Below, one piece after another: positions 6,871 through 7,432 of a stretch of 7,432 bases of DNA (position 1 is its first letter; the number at the start of each line of letters is the position of its first letter). The notes below the pieces were generated by a model. It was not told where the DNA came from, ran no database searches, and was given only the letters and a program-made list of their open reading frames with translations. Origin of the DNA: an uncultured Succinivibrio sp. (GTDB lineage Bacteria; Pseudomonadota; Gammaproteobacteria; Enterobacterales; Succinivibrionaceae); contig CAAGAC010000086.1 of NCBI GenBank assembly GCA_900767695.1, forward strand, positions 1 to 7,432. Reading direction: 5' to 3'. The position numbers and the translations under genes were made by a program.

Positions 6871-6949
6871 GTGATCCACCTCTTAAAATCACCCCAACCA
6901 CCTGAAAAAATACACTTTTATTGAAGTTGCATATAGACAACTCAATACT

Positions 6950-6963
6950 TTGATCATGATCAA
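6950..6963. promoter_or_regulatory. FNR box, perfect consensus match
   Basis: TTGAT-CATG-ATCAA matches the FNR consensus TTGATNNNNATCAA at every defined base and is a full palindrome. FNR is the oxygen-sensing iron-sulfur regulator of the CRP family. The centre (6956.5) lies about 40-47 bp upstream of the transcription starts implied by the weak -10 candidates on the minus strand (starts at about 6910-6915), roughly the class II activator position near -41.5. This suggests activation of the porin without oxygen. No plus-strand gene follows that it could serve. Confidence 0.72.
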
Positions 6964-6995
6964 CTTTTTTTATCCGATCCTTGCAAATCCTCAAG

Positions 6996-7014
6996 TTGCA
7001 CACGTCTTGTGCAA
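6996..7014. promoter_or_regulatory. Inverted repeat TTGCACA-N5-TGTGCAA, probable operator
   Basis: Perfect 7-bp arms with a 5-bp spacer; allowing one mismatch, the arms extend by AA/TT on the outside to 10 bp. The centre is about 48 bp upstream of the FNR box centre with respect to the porin. The shape fits a dimeric helix-turn-helix regulator. It is not the CRP consensus (TGTGA-N6-TCACA), and I cannot name the regulator. Confidence 0.45.
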
Positions 7015-7193
7015 ATTTGATGGTTTTGATGCGATTTGCGCTTTTTTTTGCGGTGCCTAACTCAAATTGAATGAATTTTTTGAAAATAAATGACTTTCTG
7101 TGAGTCGTCTCGAACTTGGCGCAAAGGCGCGCCGGTGAGCCTCTCGACATCATTAACAGGGGATCGCCGAACTCCTCGAGATAGACAGGCTAT

Positions 7194-7260
7194 TAGGAAT
7201 AGAGAGAGCAAGGAGGAGAACAGAAGAAAAAGGATAGGGGAAACAGGATCGAAAAGGGGC
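7194..7260 (-). other. Pyrimidine-rich, G-poor transcript stretch after the second porin's terminator
   Basis: On the plus strand 53 of the 60 bases from 7201 to 7260 are purines, so the minus-strand transcript beyond the porin terminator is C/U-rich with very few G. C-rich, G-poor RNA is what Rho binds, so this may be a back-up termination site that insulates the next porin. The remainder of 7111-7193 shows nothing I can name. Confidence 0.35.
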
Positions 7261-7283
7261 GCCCGGTTTTCCGGGCGCCCCTT
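7254..7283 (-). terminator. Rho-independent terminator of the second porin
   Basis: A perfect 13-bp stem (AAGGGGCGCCCGG / CCGGGCGCCCCTT) with a 4-nt loop, running on the minus strand into TTTTC. It begins 36 nt after the stop codon of the partial porin. It separates the two porin genes into independent transcription units and shares its stem core with the terminator at 5551-5574. Confidence 0.88.
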
Positions 7284-7319
7284 GCGCCGAAGGCTGACTA
7301 AGCCCTGGCTCTTCTCAGA

Positions 7320-7432
7320 TCAGAACACGTAGCGCGCGCCGAGGGAGAAGACGTTGTCGTCTGAGAGATCATCGGACGAGCCTGCGTCGATGACATCGTC
7401 AGCCCACACGCGGAAGTTCGGGTTCAGGTTCC
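7320..7432 (-). CDS. Second porin, C-terminal end only
   Basis: 36 codons are visible before TGA at 7320-7322; the gene continues beyond the right edge. The end NPNFRVWADDVIDAGSSD..., closing in GARYVF, aligns without a gap to the end of the complete porin (NPNFRVYGTDIIDAGSSD... GARYIF). A 19-bp DNA stretch (7406-7424 and 5685-5703) is identical between them. It is therefore a paralogous outer-membrane porin in tandem, with the C-terminal Phe needed for assembly. Its promoter and N terminus are outside the window. Confidence 0.88.
   Translation of the reverse strand, partial: NLNPNFRVWADDVIDAGSSDDLSDDNVFSLGARYVF

Larger units (their letters stand above)
6880..7110. other. AT-rich intergenic regulatory island upstream of the porin
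   Basis: The base composition changes sharply from GC-rich genes to AT-rich DNA with A/T runs of 6 to 8 bases (6905-6910, 6965-6971, 7042-7049, 7076-7081). It holds the FNR box, a 7-5-7 inverted repeat and several GCAAAT motifs. For the minus-strand promoter, TTGAGT (6945-6940), a 17-nt spacer and AATAAA (6922-6917) form a weak -35/-10 pair; TTCAAT at 6925-6920 is an alternative -10. Such A-tract-rich DNA upstream of porin genes often acts as curved or UP-element DNA and as a target of nucleoid proteins. No coding frame here is convincing. Confidence 0.55.

Noticed and set aside
6996..7014. CRP site
   Set aside because: The arms are TTGCACA/TGTGCAA with a 5-bp spacer, not TGTGA-N6-TCACA.
7031..7049. 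Plus-strand terminator at the 8-T run
   Set aside because: Only a 3-bp GCG/CGC stem precedes the T run, and there is no plus-strand gene upstream that needs it.
6860..7153. A 97-codon minus-strand frame across the AT-rich island
   Set aside because: It runs through the FNR box, promoter and inverted repeat, has no suitable ribosome site or known family, and its composition only reflects the AT-rich DNA.
7090..7332. An 80-codon plus-strand frame
   Set aside because: It runs through the purine tract, the terminator hairpin and the end of the second porin; the Arg/Lys/Glu-rich translation follows from the purine-rich DNA.

Overview
The window is GC-rich proteobacterial DNA, with one AT-rich island at about 6880-7110. 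Two outer-membrane porins with OmpC/OmpF-like features (a signal peptide with an A-S-A cleavage site and a C-terminal aromatic residue) show a Gram-negative host. A perfect match to the FNR consensus suggests an oxygen-responsive, probably facultative or anaerobic, gammaproteobacterium. Porins of this look occur in Aeromonadales and Succinivibrionaceae, but that placement is a guess.

Left half (1-5220, + strand): three tightly packed genes read as one operon. The first two are diverged paralogues of the BMP/PnrA-type periplasmic substrate-binding family; the first lacks its 5' end. The third is a 1084-residue membrane-bound unorthodox hybrid histidine kinase. Its parts in order are a long disordered N-terminal arm, TM, periplasmic sensor, TM, DHp, HATPase, receiver and HPt. 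The three genes are joined by a 4-nt gap and a 14-nt overlap, and the operon ends in a hairpin. The layout recalls TorT/TorS and LuxP/LuxQ, where a periplasmic binding protein delivers a ligand signal to a hybrid kinase. Here the binding proteins are of the nucleoside-binding BMP type. The DHp carries Lys where the phospho-accepting His should be, while the ATP-binding boxes, the receiver Asp and the HPt His are kept. No separate response regulator and no transporter permease or ATPase is seen in the window.

Middle (5167-5598): the operon terminator, a weak 78-codon reading frame of unknown meaning, and the terminator of the porin that comes in from the right.

Right half (5599-7432, - strand): a complete porin gene, a roughly 620-bp intergenic region, and the 3' end of a second, related porin gene. 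The intergenic region holds most of the regulatory signal: a perfect FNR box, a 7-5-7 inverted repeat, a LacI-family-like operator core, two short overlapping reading frames in the probable leader, and GC-rich hairpins. The upstream porin ends in its own strong terminator, followed by a 60-nt pyrimidine-rich stretch in the transcript. The two porins look like a tandem duplication with separate transcription units. No physical link between the sensor operon and the porins can be shown from sequence; they converge.
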